This document shows, piece by piece, positions 12,298 through 25,022 of a stretch of DNA of 64,000 bases (position 1 is the stretch's first letter; each line of letters begins with the position of its first letter). The notes under the pieces are model-generated. The model saw nothing but the letters and a program-made list of their open reading frames with translations. It had not been told where the DNA came from and ran no database searches. The position numbers and the translations under genes are program-made. Source of the stretch: Omphiscola glabra (taxonomy: Eukaryota > Mollusca > Gastropoda > Lymnaeidae); the NCBI GenBank assembly GCA_964017045.1, contig OZ024804.1, positions 24,227,549-24,291,548 of the forward strand, given 5' to 3'.

Positions 12298-14594
12298 TTA
12301 TTAAAGAACATTAAAAGAAGCCATCATTTTAAATCTGATCACTTTAACATTTTAGGTTAATCACGATAAATTAAATAAGTCATGAGTATAGTAATTTTCG
12401 CGTGGTCAATTTTATTCATGAGATGAGCAAATGTAATCTATAGTCATTCCTAAGTTCTTCAAGCCTTTCCGTAATAAGAATGATAATAATAACAAAATTC
12501 AAGTATTCAAGACATATAATAAGTACTTTTTTTATTTTTGCCGTCAAACAAAATTTAAGAATTTTAATACATCTTTATATTTATTTATTAATTAAGATGC
12601 AATTGGATAGGCTAATAATAACTAACAGTATCTAATAAACCACTTGACATTCACCAAAATCTAATTTAAATTCAGTTGTTATAGTTATTATTATTAGGCT
12701 TAGGACTTACATACTGATTATTATCCAGGCCGATTTGTTTTAGCTACAAGATTGAAGATATAAACTAATAATACTAATATCAGTATAACAGCTTATTTTT
12801 AAAAAAACATATAAAATTGGCTTGGGCTACTGATAGGAGAGCAATCCACTGGTCTGAGTCTGATAGTGATTAGTATTGGCCTACCTACGAGCCTACAATA
12901 GTTTCCAGGCAAAGTTTTAATAAAAGAGTAAAGAGTTTGTTTTTTTTTCTTTTTAGTAAGCTTTCAAATTGATTGAGACTTTTTAAAAGCAGTCCCAATT
13001 CATTCAGACTGAGACACGGGACTCTCTCCTGACAGACTGAGGTGTAGGCCTACTTCTACCACCGGCGGTACTACCGACTGAAGAATTAATTTATTTGTAA
13101 CTATACTTTTAGTATTTTTTAGGCCCTGACCTCATTAAGATATCATTTTTAACTTTACCAACCAATTTCCAATGTTTAAATGTTATATATTTAGCTTAAC
13201 TGGGAGAGATGTAGGGTTAAAATCTATAGGTAAACAATTGGGGAGGGGGTAGTTTTTTGAAAACTTAATTATCGATTCAAAATCTACCGTGACCTGTCCC
13301 AGTTTAAGTTTCTGTATTTAAATTTTAACCTTCGGCCGTTTCAAACATGATTTAAGCTTCAGCAAGAAAATTCTGCTGCATGGGTAAGATGCAAAATCTT
13401 GCATCTGCAAATAGTTGAAGAAAGTTTACTGTGATGTAAAGCAATGGTCTGCCCTACAACAAAGAAAGAGTGAAGGAATTTTCCTCGCTCGACGCTTAGT
13501 CTCGCGTAAGCGAAGCACCGAAGCCTGCGAGTTTTATGTAAATGGTGTGTCCCCTGCTAGGGCAAGAGCCTATTCGAGTGAAGGTATACAATCGCCCGTC
13601 ACCTTAAACTGGTTTAAAAGTCTCTAAAAGTATTAAAAGAGCTTACCCAAATCTTCCTTTAACTTTTCATGGCATAGTCCGAGCGAAATAAACACGAAAA
13701 CAAGTAGAAAACACACTGGTCTACTAGTCTCATTGATGCTTCTGTTCAAAGATGGCGGTGAAACACGAGTTTTACCGAAAACTGCCGAGAGCGTCCAAAG
13801 GTATCCGGAAATACTGCCTGGCCCAATAATAAAATCCCGCCCAAAAATAAAAGTGAAAAATGGCGAGGGGGAAGGGCCAAATAAACGACATCGTCTGCTA
13901 GCGCCTGCTGAAATGTGGGGAGGGGTGGTGAGGGGGGGTGGAGAACGGGGTTTCGTTAGGTGTGTGGGGTAGGAAAGAAAAAAGAGGATAGAATTGAATT
14001 TGCCTAGGTTTTTGTATGGAGGGTCTCGGTGGGTTTGTTATCTCTTCACTGATACTCGGCCGTTAGTTTTTTTTTTAATCTTAGGACAGTATAGAATATC
14101 CGAAAAACATTTTTGCAGCCCTCCTTTCTCCAAGTTTTATTTACTTAGATGCGTGTACTATTTAAAATGAACTTTTGCGTCGAGCCGGTTCACCTGAACA
14201 CACCATTAAAACTAAGGTTTAGTGGAGTATGCACGAAACTCGTTTTTTGTCCGGAAACTATTTAAATTAGAAAGGGACTGGGTCAGAGCGTAGACCAAAA
14301 ATATATTTAGCAGTTCATTGGAGAGAGGGTGTGGAGGGCGGTGGAAATCGAGTTAGGAAGGGAGTGGTGAGGGAGAAAACTTCGGGTGGGTGGTCCACTT
14401 GTTATACTGTTACTCAGAGGTGAATTGCACACTGTTTCCTATGGTCAGACAATGGATCTCAAATCGTTTTGTTAGCCACAGTAGCTCAAAATTTTCACAT
14501 ACCCATAGGTGCCTATTTCCGGGGGGGGGGGGGGAAGGGGGCTTAACTTGTATGTATAAATACAATAAATATCATTAACAGGTGAAAACAAATG
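12298..14594. other. Gene-free unique AT-rich DNA
   Basis: No coding gene is supported. G-rich tracts occur at 13915-13970 and 14519-14535. Confidence 0.6.
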
Positions 14595-14604
14595 GGGGAG
14601 TACG

Positions 14605-15815
14605 GGACTGTCCATCTCCTCTGCTTGTGTGTTTGTCATGTAGACCAAGATGACATGTTGGACTGTCCATCTGCCTTACTTGTGTGTTTGTCAAGTAGAC
14701 CAAGATGACATGTTGGACTGTCCATCTGCTCTACTTGTGTGTTTGTCATATAGACCAAGATGACATGTTGGACTGTCCATCTGCCTTACTTGTGTGTTTG
14801 TCAAGTAGACCAAGATGACATGTTGGACTGTCCATCTGCTCTACTTGTGTGTTTGTCATGTAGACCAAGATGACATGTTGGACTGTCCATCTGCTCTACT
14901 TGTGTGTTTGTCAAGTAGACCAAGATGACATGTTGGACTGTCCATCTGCTCTACTTGTGTGTTTGTCAAGTAGACCAAGATGACATGTTGGACTGTCCAT
15001 CTGCCTTACTTGTGTGTTTGTCAAGTAGACCAAGATGACATGTTGGACTGTCCATCTGCTCTACTTGTGTGTTTGTCAATTAGACCAAGATGACATGTTG
15101 GACTGTCCATCTGCCTTACTTGTGTGTTTGTCATGTAGACCAAGATGACATGTTGGACTGTCCATCTGCTCTACTTGTGTGTTTGTCATGTAGACCAAGA
15201 TGACATGTTGGACTGTCCATCTGCTCTACTTGTGTGTTTGTCATGTAGACCAAGTTGACATGTTGGACTGTCCATCTGCCTTACTTGTGTGTTTGTCAAG
15301 TAGACCAAGATGACATGTTGGACTGTCCATCTGCCTTACTTGTGTGTTTGTCATGTAGACCAAGATGACATGTTGGACTGTCCATCTGCCTTACTTGTGT
15401 GTTTGTCATATAGACCAAGATGACATGTTGGACTGTCCATCTGCCTGACTTGTGTGTTTGTCATATAGACCAAGATGACATGTTGGACTGTCCATCTGCT
15501 CTACTTGTGTGTTTGTCATGTAGACCAAGTTGACATGTTGGACTGTCCATCTGCCTTACTTGTGTGTTTGTCATGTAGACCAAGATGACATGTTGGACTG
15601 TCCATCTGCTCTACTTGTGTATTTGTCATGTAGACCAAGATGACATGTTGGACTGTCCATCTCCTCTGCTTGTGTGTTTGTCATGTAGACCAAGATGACA
15701 TGTTGGACTGTCCATCTGCCTTACTTGTGTGTTTGTCATATAGACCAAGATGACATGTTGGACTGTCCATCTGCTCTACTTGTGTGTTTGTCATGTAGAC
15801 CAAGTTGACGTGTTA
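14605..15815. repeat. 55-bp minisatellite, about 22 copies
   Basis: The unit contains 'ggactgtccatctgctctac' and 'tagaccaagatgacatgtt'. Main variants are CTCTAC/CTTAC(A), CAAG/CATG/CATA and AAGA/AAGT. Copies are about 95% alike by eye. Confidence 0.97.
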
Positions 15816-15961
15816 GGAAGCAGGGAAACCACCGTGGTAACGAAAAGGCTAAGGATGCTGAAATCACCATGACGTCATGTTAACCAACGCAATGTATATT
15901 ATCTAGGGCATTTATTGGAATGTGCATACAGAGTTAAAATTTAGGAACCACCCCTTTAAAC

Positions 15962-16300
15962 GTATATTGTGTATCTGTTGATCAAATCAGCATTATCCAT
16001 TGTATATCTTTTGATCAAATCAGCATTATCCATTGTATATCTTTTGATAAAATCAGCATTATACAATGTATATCTTTTGATCAAATCACCATTATACAAT
16101 GTATATCTATTAATCAAATCAGCATTATACAATGTATATCTTTTGATCAAATCAGCATTATACAATGTATATCTTTTGATCAAATCACCATTATACAATG
16201 TATATCTTTTGATCAAATCACCATTATACAATGTATATCTTTTGATCAAATCAGCATTATACAATGTATATCTTTTGATCAAATCAGTATTATACAGTGT
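15962..16300. repeat. 33-bp minisatellite, about 10 copies
   Basis: The unit is 'gtatatcttttgatcaaatc' plus 'agcattatacaat'. Each holds the 10-bp palindrome TTTGATCAAA. Open frames on both strands (YLLIKSAL, RYTLYNADLIK) are artefacts. Confidence 0.95.
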
Positions 16301-16565
16301 TGATCGCACTGGGATTATGATACAACCAGGTTCAGGGTCACATCGGGATGACAACGGGATCAGGATCACACCTGGAAACGGGATCCCGACAGAATCGGGC
16401 ACCCACAAGGATCGAGATCCAAAAGGGATAGTAATCATACTGTGATCGCGATCCAAACGGGATTAGGATCTCACCGTGATCGGGATCCGAACGGGATAGG
16501 GATGCCGACGGGATCGAGAACCCACAAATATCGGGATCCCACCGGGGTCGGATCAAAACGGGGAA
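16301..16565. repeat. Degenerate GGGATC-rich repeat
   Basis: Many GGGATC/GGATCC hexamers at irregular 10-24-bp spacing form an old, diverged simple repeat, GC-richer than its surroundings. Confidence 0.65.
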
Positions 16566-16751
16566 CGAGATGTTTACAAAATTTATTTTAAATGTGTTTT
16601 TATAGGAGACAAATCAGTTCTTTTACTTTTATTTTTAAATGTAGCTTTTCTTTTTTCCTTGGCGCTAAATTTCTATGTTAATTAAAAGGCAGTAGAAGTT
16701 TTTGTTTTTCCGAATGCCATCTCGTGCAACGCCGGGGTATATTGGTTAGTA

Positions 16752-16947
16752 CAGCGGTTCTCCACCTGTGGGTCGCGACCTTTTTGGGGGTTGAACGTCC
16801 CTTTCACAGGGGTCGCCTAAGATCATCGGAAAAGACATATACTCCATAGTTATGAAGTAGCAACGAGAATAATTGTGAGGTTCGGGGTCGCCACAACATG
16901 AGAAACTGTAAAAATGGTCGTGGCATTAGGAAGGTTGAGAACCACCG
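16752..16947. mobile_element. hAT-type MITE (family A), second copy
   Basis: The 196-bp element starts CAGCGGTTCTCCACC and ends GGTTGAGAACCACCG. It is flanked by near-perfect 8-bp duplications GGTTAGTA (16744-16751) and GGTTATTA (16948-16955). It is colinear throughout with the element at 11278. Confidence 0.88.
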
Positions 16948-16955
16948 GGTTATTA

Positions 16956-17440
16956 AGATATACGTATGAGTGCAGTACGGCCGGGCCTACCCGCAGGGCA
17001 AAGATTGGCATCGTGCTAAGGGCCCCCGATGTTCACGGGCCACCGGACCCAGGTACAGTAGCTCTCCTTACTTCAACCTTGCTGGACCAGTTGTTACACA
17101 CAGGCGTGGGCCCACATCGCTCGATGGACGTGACTGAGGCCTTTAAAATGACCTGTATCCAACACTAAGTGCAGCTATGCCATCACAGTGCTAACAGATC
17201 AATGGAACCACGCATAACCGAATAGGTCAATAATATACAATAGTGGAGTAAGGTTCAAGTACATTAAACAGGAGACGTTTGCTAGATCGAGACTCCGGAT
17301 CGCACAACTTCGAGCACGTCTCACAATTATTTATATCACGTGATGTAATGCGTCGTCTCCCAGAAAGAGATCCGTAGGATTTTAACGTGTGTTTATTTAT
17401 TAGAGTTACGTCCCCTCGTTGGAAACCGCGGAACACTAAA
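16956..17440. other. Gene-free unique DNA
   Basis: A GC-richer block at 16975-17115 (GGCCGGGCCTACCCGC) might be an eroded hAT-like repeat. No gene is supported. Confidence 0.5.
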
Positions 17441-17444
17441 TGAT

Positions 17445-20400
17445 GTCAAACAATATTTTCACAGTCCCATCTCCGGACTGTCTCTTCAACACCACAGTCC
17501 CCACTCCGGGCTGTCTTTCAACACCACTGTCCCCACTCCGGACTGTCTCTTCAACTCCACGGTCCCCACTCCGGACTGTCTCTTCAACACCACAGTCCAC
17601 ACTCCGGACTGTCTCTTCCACACCACAGTCCACACTCCAGGCTGTCTCTTCCACACCACAGTCCCCACTCCGGACTGTCTCTTCACCACCACAGTCCCCA
17701 CTCGGGCTGTCTCTTCCACACCACAGTCCCCACTCCGGGCTGTCTCTTCAACACCACAGTCCCCACTCCGGACTGACTCTTCCACACCACGGTCCCCACT
17801 CCGGACTGTCTCTTCAACACCACAGTCCCCACTCCGGGCTGTCTCTTCAACACCACAGTCCCCACTCCGGACTGTCTCTTCCACACCACAGTCCCATCTC
17901 CGGGCTGTTAAAGAATTTTTTCACTGTCCCATCTCCGGGCTGTCTCTTCAACACCACGGTCCCCACTCCGGACTGTCTCTTCAACACCACAGTCCACACT
18001 CCGGGCTGTCTCTTCAACACCACAGTCCCGACTCTGGACTGTCTCTTCCACACCACGGTCCCCACTCCGGGCTGTCTCTTCAACACCACAGTCCCCACTC
18101 CGGGCTGTCTCTTCAACACCACAGTCCCCACTCCGGACTGTCTCTTCCACACCACAGTCCCCACTCCGGGCTGTCTCTTCAACACCACAGTCCCCACTCC
18201 GGACTGACTCTTCCACACCACGGTCCCCACTCCGGGCTGTCTCTTCAACACCACAGTCCCAACTCCGGGCTGTCTCTTCAACACCACAGTCCACACTCCG
18301 GGTTGTCTCTTCAACACCACAGTCCACACTCCGGGCTGTCTTTTCAACACCACAGTCCACACTCCGGGCTGTCTCTTCCACACCACAGTCCCCACTCCGG
18401 ACCTTCTCTTCAACACCACAGTCCACACTCCGGACTGTCTCTTCAACACCACAGTCCCCACTCCGGGCTGTCTCTTCAACACCACAGTCCACACTCCGGT
18501 CTGTCTCTTCCACACCACAGTCCTCACTCCAGAATGTCTCTTCAACACCACAGTCCACACACCGGGCTGTCTCTTCAACACCACAGTCCACACTCCGGGC
18601 TGTCTCTTCCACACCACAGTCCACACTCCGGGCTGTCTCTTCCACACCACAGTCCCCACTCCGGGCTGTCTCTTCCACACCACAGTCCCCACTCCAGACT
18701 GTCTCATCCACACCATAGTCCCATCTCCGGGCTGTCAAAGAATTTTTCACTGTCCCATCTCCGGGCTGTCTCTTCAACACCACGGTCCCCACTCCGGGCT
18801 GTCTCTTCAACACCACAGTCCACACTCCGGTCTGTCTCTTCCACACCACAGTCCTCACTCCAGAATGTCTCTTCAACACCACAGTCCACACACCGGGCTG
18901 TCTCTTCAACACCACAGTCCACACTCCGGGCTGTCTCTTCCACACCACAGTCCACACTCCGGGCTGTCTCTTCCACACCACAGTCCCCACTCCGGGCTGT
19001 CTCTTCCACACCACAGTCCCCACTCCAGACTGTCTCATCCACACCATAGTCCCATCTCCGGGCTGTCAAAGAATTTTTCACTGTCCCATCTCCGGGCTGT
19101 CTCTTCCACACCACAGTCCACACTCCGGGCTGTCTCTTCCACACCACAGTCCACACTCCAGGCTGTCTCTTCCACACCACAGTCCACACTCCGGGCTGTC
19201 TCTTCAACACCACAGTCCACACTCAGGGCTGTCTCTTCAACACCACAGTCCACACTCCGGGCTGTCTCTTCAACACCACAGTCCACACTGCGGGCTGTCT
19301 CTTCCACACCACAGTCCACACTCCGGGCGCTCTCTTCCACACCACAGTCCACACTCCGGGCTGTCACTTAAACACCACAGTCCACACTCCGGGCTGTCTC
19401 ATCAACACCACAGTCAACACTCCGGGCTGTCTCTTCAACACCACAGTCCACACTCCGGGCTGTCTCTTCAACACCACGGTCCCCACTCCGGACTGTCTCT
19501 TCAACACCACAGTCCCCACTCCTGGGTGTCTCTTCAACACCACAGTCCCCACTCCGGACTGTCTCTTCAACACCACAGTCCCCACTCCGGGCTGTCTCTT
19601 CAACACCACAGTCCCCACTCCGGACTGACTCTTCCACACCACGGTCCCCACTCCGGGCTGTCTCTTCAACACCACAGTCCCCACTCCGGGCTGTCTCTTC
19701 AACACCACAGTCCCCACTCCGGACTGTCTCTTCCACACCACAGTCCACTTTCCGGGCTGTCTCTTCAACACCACAGTCCCATCTCCGGGCTGTCAAAGAA
19801 TTTTTTCACTGTCCCATCTTCGGGCTGTCTCTTCAACACCACGGTCCCCACTCCGGACTGTCTCTTCAACACCACAGTCCACACTCCGGGCTGTCTCTTC
19901 AACACCACAGTCCCCACTCTGGACTGTCTCTTCCACACCACGGTCCCCACTCCGGGCTGTCTCTTCAACACCACAGTCCCCACTCCGGGCTGTCTCTTCA
20001 ACACCACAGTCCCCACTCCGGACTGACTCTTCCACACCACGGTCCCCACTCCGGGCTGTCTCTTCAACACCACAGTCCACACTCCGGGCTGTCTCTTCAA
20101 CACCACAGTCCAAACTCCGGGCTGTCTCTTCCACACCACAATCCCCACTCCGGACCATCTCTTTAACACCACAGTCCACACTCCGGACTGTCTCTTCAAC
20201 ACCACAGTCCCCACTCCGGGCTGTCTCTTCAACACCACAGTCCACACTCCGGTCTGTCTCTTCCACACCACAGTCCTCACTCCAGAATGTCTCTTCAACA
20301 CCACAGTCCACACACCGGGCTGTCTCTTCAACACCACAGTCCCCACTCCGGGCTGTCTCTTCAACACCACAGTCCACACTCCGGGCTGTCTCTTCAACAC

Positions 20401-23150
20401 CACAGTCCAAACTCCGGGCTGTCTCTTCCACACCACAATCCCCACTCCGGACCATCTCTTTAACACCACAGTCCACACTACGGACTGTCTCTTCAACACC
20501 ACAGTCCCCACTCCGGGCTGTCTCTTCAACACCACAGTCCACACTCCGGACTGTCCCTTCAACACCACAGTCCACACTCAGGGCTGTCTCTTCCACACCA
20601 CAGTCCACACTCCGGGCTGTCTCTTCCACACCACAGTCCACACTCCAGGCTGTCTCTTCCACACCACAGTCCACACTCCGGGCTGTCTCTTCAACACCAC
20701 AGTCCACACTCAGGGCTGTCTCTTCAACACCACAGTCCACACTCCGGGCTGTCTCTTCAACACCACAGTCCACACTGCGGGCTGTCTCTTCCACACCACA
20801 GTCCACACTCCGGGCGCTCTCTTCCACACCACAGTCCACACTCCGGGCTGTCACTTAAACACCACAGTCCACACTCCGGGCTGTCTCATCAACACCACAG
20901 TCCACACTCCGGGCTGTCTCTTCAACACCACAGTCCACACTCCGGGCTGTCTCTTCAACACCACGGTCCCCACTCCGGACTGTCTCTTCAACACCACAGT
21001 CCCCACTCCGGGCTGTCTCTTCAACACCACAGTCCCCACTCCGGACTGTCTCTTCAACACCACAGTCCCCACTCCGGGCTGTCTCTTCAACACCACAGTC
21101 CCCACTCCGGACTGACTCTTCCACACCACGGTCCCCACTCCGGGCTGTCTCTTCAACACCACAGTCCCCACTCCGGACTGTCTCTTCCACACCACAGTCC
21201 ACTTTCCGGGCTGTCTCTTCAACACCACAGTCCCATCTCCGGGCTGTCAAAGAATATTTTCACTGTCCCATCTTCGGGCTGTCTCTTCAACACCACGGTC
21301 CCCACTCCGGACTGTCTCTTCAACACCACAGTCCACACTCCGGGCTGTCTCTTCAACACCACAGTCCCCACTCTGGACTGTCTCTTCCACACCACGGTCC
21401 CCACTCCGGGCTGTCTCTTCAACACCACAGTCCACACTCCGGGCTGTCTCTTCAACACCACAGTCCCCACTCCGGACTGACTCTTCCACACCACGGTCCC
21501 CACTCCGGGCTGTCTCTTCAACACCACAGTCCACACTCCGGGCTGTCTCTTCAACACCACAGTCCAAACTCCGGGCTGTCTCTTCAACACCACAGTCCAC
21601 ACTCAGGGCTGTCTCTTCAACACCACAGTCCACACTCCGGGCTGTCTCTTCAACACCACAGTCCACACTGCGGGCTGTCTCTTCCACACCACAGTCCACA
21701 CTCCGGGCGCTCTCTTCCACACCACAGTCCACACTCCGGGCTGTCACTTAAACACCACAGTCCACACTCCGGGCTGTCTCATCAACACCACAGTCCACAC
21801 TCCGGGCTCTCTCTTCCACACCATAGTCCACACTCCGAGCTGTCTCTTCCACACCACAGTCCACACTCCGGGCTGTCTCTTCCACACCACAGTCCACACT
21901 CCGGGCTGTCTCTTCCAAACCACAGTCCCCACTCCGGGCTGTCTCTTCCACACCACAGTCCCCACTCCGGACTGTCTCTTGAACACCACAGTCCCATCTC
22001 CGGGCTGTCAAAGAATTTTTCACTGTCCCATCTCCGGGCTTTCTCTTCAACACCACGGTCCCCACTCCGGACTGTCCCTTCAACACCACAGTCCACACTC
22101 CGGGCTTGCTCTTCCACACCACAGTCCACACTCCGGGCTCTCTCTTCCACACCACAGTCCACACTCCGGGCTGTCTCTTCAACACCACGGTCCCCACTCC
22201 GGACTGTCTCTTCAACACCGCAGTCCACACTCCGGGCTGTATCTTCAACACCACAGTCCCTACTCCGGACTGTCTCTTCCACACCTCAGTCCCCACTCCG
22301 GGCTGTCTCTTCCACACCACAGTCCCCACTCCGGGCTGTCTCTTCCACACCTCAGTCCCCACTCCGGGCTGTCTCTTCCACACCACAGTCCCCACTCCGG
22401 GCTGTCTCTTCCACACCACAGTCCCCACTCCGGGCTGTCTCTTCAACACCACAGTCCACACTCCGGACTGTCTCTTCCACACCACAGTCCCCACTCCGGA
22501 CTGTCTCTTCCACACCACAGTTCCCACTCCGGACTGTCTCTTAAACACCACAGTCCACACTCCGGGCTGTCTCTTCAACACCACAGTCCCCACTCCGGGC
22601 TGTCTCTTCAACACCACAGTCCACACTCCGGGCTGTCTCTTCCACACCACAGTCCACACTCCGGGCTGTCTCTTCCACACCACAGTCCACACTCCGGGCT
22701 GTCTCTTCCACACTACAGTCCCCACTCCGGGCTGTCTCTTCCACACCACAGTCCCCACTCCGGACTGTCTCTTCCACACCACGGTCCCCACTCCGGGCTG
22801 TCTCTTCAACACCACAGACCCCACTCTGGGCTGTCTCTTCAACACCACAGTCCCCACTCCGAACTGTCTCTTCCACACCACTGTCCACACTCCGGGCTGT
22901 CTCTTCAACACCCCAGTCCACACTCCGGGCTGTCTCTTCAACACCACAGTCCACACTCCGGGCTGTCTCTTCAACACCACAGTCCACACTCCGGGCTGTC
23001 TCTTCAACACCACAGTCCCCACTCCGGGCTGTCTTTTCAACACCACAGTCCCCACTCCGGGCTGTCTCTTCAACACCACAGTCCACACTCCGGGCTATCT
23101 CTTCAACACCACGGTCCCCACTCCGGATTTTCTCTTCAACACATTTGCCC
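17445..23150. repeat. Giant 33-bp minisatellite (about 170 copies) with higher-order structure
   Basis: The unit is 'ctgtctcttcaacaccacag' + 'tccacactccggg'. Variants are RRCTG (ggactg/gggctg), AAC/CAC and CAC/CCC. A divergent unit containing 'gtcaaagaattttttcactg' + 'tcccatctccggg' recurs near 17907, 18734, 19065, 19792, 21243 and 22005, and also at the left border (17447). A marker unit CTGTCACTTA recurs at 19361, 20848 and 21741, showing block duplications of about 1,487 and 893 bp. Overlapping 100-450-codon frames on both strands are artefacts. Confidence 0.97.
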
Positions 23151-23319
23151 CTCTTTTTGAGTGGTTACTACTTGAGGCGTCACAGTACATAGGAATTTGA
23201 ATAAAACCTGCAAATTTTAAGAGGGACATTTGCCCCCATGCCCTACCCAAATGATGACCCTGTCCCCACATGTACTGCTACATTGGGGGGAATACTTGTT
23301 CCTCGCGTGTCTCTCTTTG

Positions 23320-23762
23320 CACTCTCGTGCGGGTCACTCTTTGTGCCCTTGTGGGTCACTCTTTGTGCCCTTCTGGGTCACTTTTTGTGCCATTGTGGGT
23401 CACTCTTTGTGCCATTGTGGGTCACTCTTTGTGCCCTTGTGGGTCACTCTTTGTTCCCTTTTGGGTCACTCTTTGTGCCCTTGTGGGTCACTCTTTGTGC
23501 CATTGTGGGTCACTCTTTGTGCCCTTATGGGTCACTCTTTGTGCTCTTGTGCGTCACTCTTTGTGCCCTAGTGGGTCACTCTTTGTGTTCTTGCGATTCA
23601 CTCTTTGTGACCTTGCGATTCACTCTTTGTGCCCTTGTGGGTCTCTCTTTGCACTCTCATTGTTCACTCTTTGCACTCTCGTTGGTCACTCTTTGTGCCC
23701 TTGCGGGTCACTCTTTGTGTCCTTGCAGGTCACTCTTTTTGCCCTTGCGGGTCACTCTTAGT
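23320..23762. repeat. 24-bp minisatellite, about 18 copies
   Basis: The unit is 'gtgcccttgtgggtcactct' + 'ttgt'. It starts about 170 bp after the 33-bp array. Open frames (GHSLCPCGSLFVPLWVTL) are artefacts. Confidence 0.95.
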
Positions 23763-24575
23763 GTCCGATCTACCCGACCGGATCAAAGATAAGATATCGA
23801 CCCACTCCCCCAATAAGCCACGGTAAGCTACCAGAATGGATACGATACGACACTTTGATCGTAGTCAGAACGGGCAGACAAATGATTTATTGCGTTTTCT
23901 GGGTACACAGCTAGTGGGGCACTTGTCCCTTCAATGAGACACACTTACACCCGATTGCAGCTCACAATTTGTTTTTTCGGGCACATCGGGTATGGAGCCA
24001 CTAATTGATATGGTAAGTTTGACAAACGAATATGGGGAGCCGAGGAGTTGTGACGGGGGAGGGGGGTCTAAACTCCTGTCATCTTGTGAATCCCGGGTGC
24101 AAGCTTTTGTTGCTGGCATCCGTACGTCACAGTGTGACAATGGTGTCCACTTCGCAGGACGATATCCACAAGGCCTGTGATTGTTCTTTAAGATTATTAG
24201 CTTGTTCCCCACACAGCAAATCGCCTCGCAACACGCCGCTGGATAACCCCAAGGGAACATCATGTGGATGATACAGCTTAGCATCAGTGGCGTCGCAGGA
24301 TTTGTCGGAATGTTTCATTGTGTCAATGTTATCCGCCTTCGGGACTCCATCTCCGGTTTAGAATTAAGGGTTTCCTTCTCTTTGATGAGTTGCCATCCAA
24401 GGTTAACCAGCCCCATTCACCCGGGTTGCTGGTGATGTTTTGCTGGGCTTTGGTAGGGATTGAAGTTTAGACCATCAACTTGATATTTGCTCAGTTAAAT
24501 TTTAGCTAACCAAACATTGTCGCCATAATACATTAGCTGTAAAATCTAGTTAGGTATGCTGAATAGCAAAAAATC
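23763..24575. other. Gene-free unique DNA
   Basis: No gene recognised. A CAGTGGCGTCGC motif at 24288 resembles the end of hAT family C but has no partner. Confidence 0.5.
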
Positions 24576-24579
24576 AGTA

Positions 24580-24705
24580 GCTGTTATACACAGGAGTGTA
24601 ATACACAGGAGCTGTTATACACAGGAGTGTAATACACAGGAGCTGTTATACACAGGAGCTGTTATACACAGGAGTGTAATACAAAGGAGTGTAATGCACA
24701 GTAGC
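24580..24705. repeat. ~17-bp tandem repeat (cacaggagctgttata / cacaggagtgtaata)
   Basis: About eight alternating short units. Confidence 0.85.
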
Positions 24706-24744
24706 TCAAGCGTTTTCAAGTTACAGCCGCACATGTATATCGTA

Positions 24745-24823
24745 TCCGGAAATTTGATAGAAAGAAATTTCGTCGACGGAAAATTGATCCACGGAAATAT
24801 GATCGAACGGAAATTTGGTCGAA
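24745..24823. repeat. Degenerate ggaaatttgatcgaac repeat
   Basis: Four to five imperfect copies of about 17 bp. Confidence 0.6.
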
Positions 24824-25022
24824 TCTTTTTTTTAGTTTACACGCTAACCCATGTATATGGGGTACGACCACATTTTTTCAAAACGGAGTAATCTGCTCTT
24901 GGACTCTTCCCACCTTTTCCACTTCCGGGGTAGTTTAAAATTCTTGTTTGAGTTATCTAAACTTAATTCCAGTTAGTTAAGTAAGGTTAATTTTAAAAAG
25001 TTTATAAATATATATATATATA

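Noticed and set aside
14605..15815. CRISPR-like array
   Set aside because: The units are contiguous 55-bp repeats without unique spacers, and the window is eukaryotic.
16301..16565. Restriction-site-rich vector contamination (many GGATCC/GGGATC)
   Set aside because: The hexamers sit in an imperfect degenerate repeat continuous with flanking genomic sequence. No vector features are seen.
17436..23200. More than twenty 80-450-codon frames over the 33-bp array
   Set aside because: They overlap in several frames on both strands and are pure repeat translations. No protein family is recognisable.
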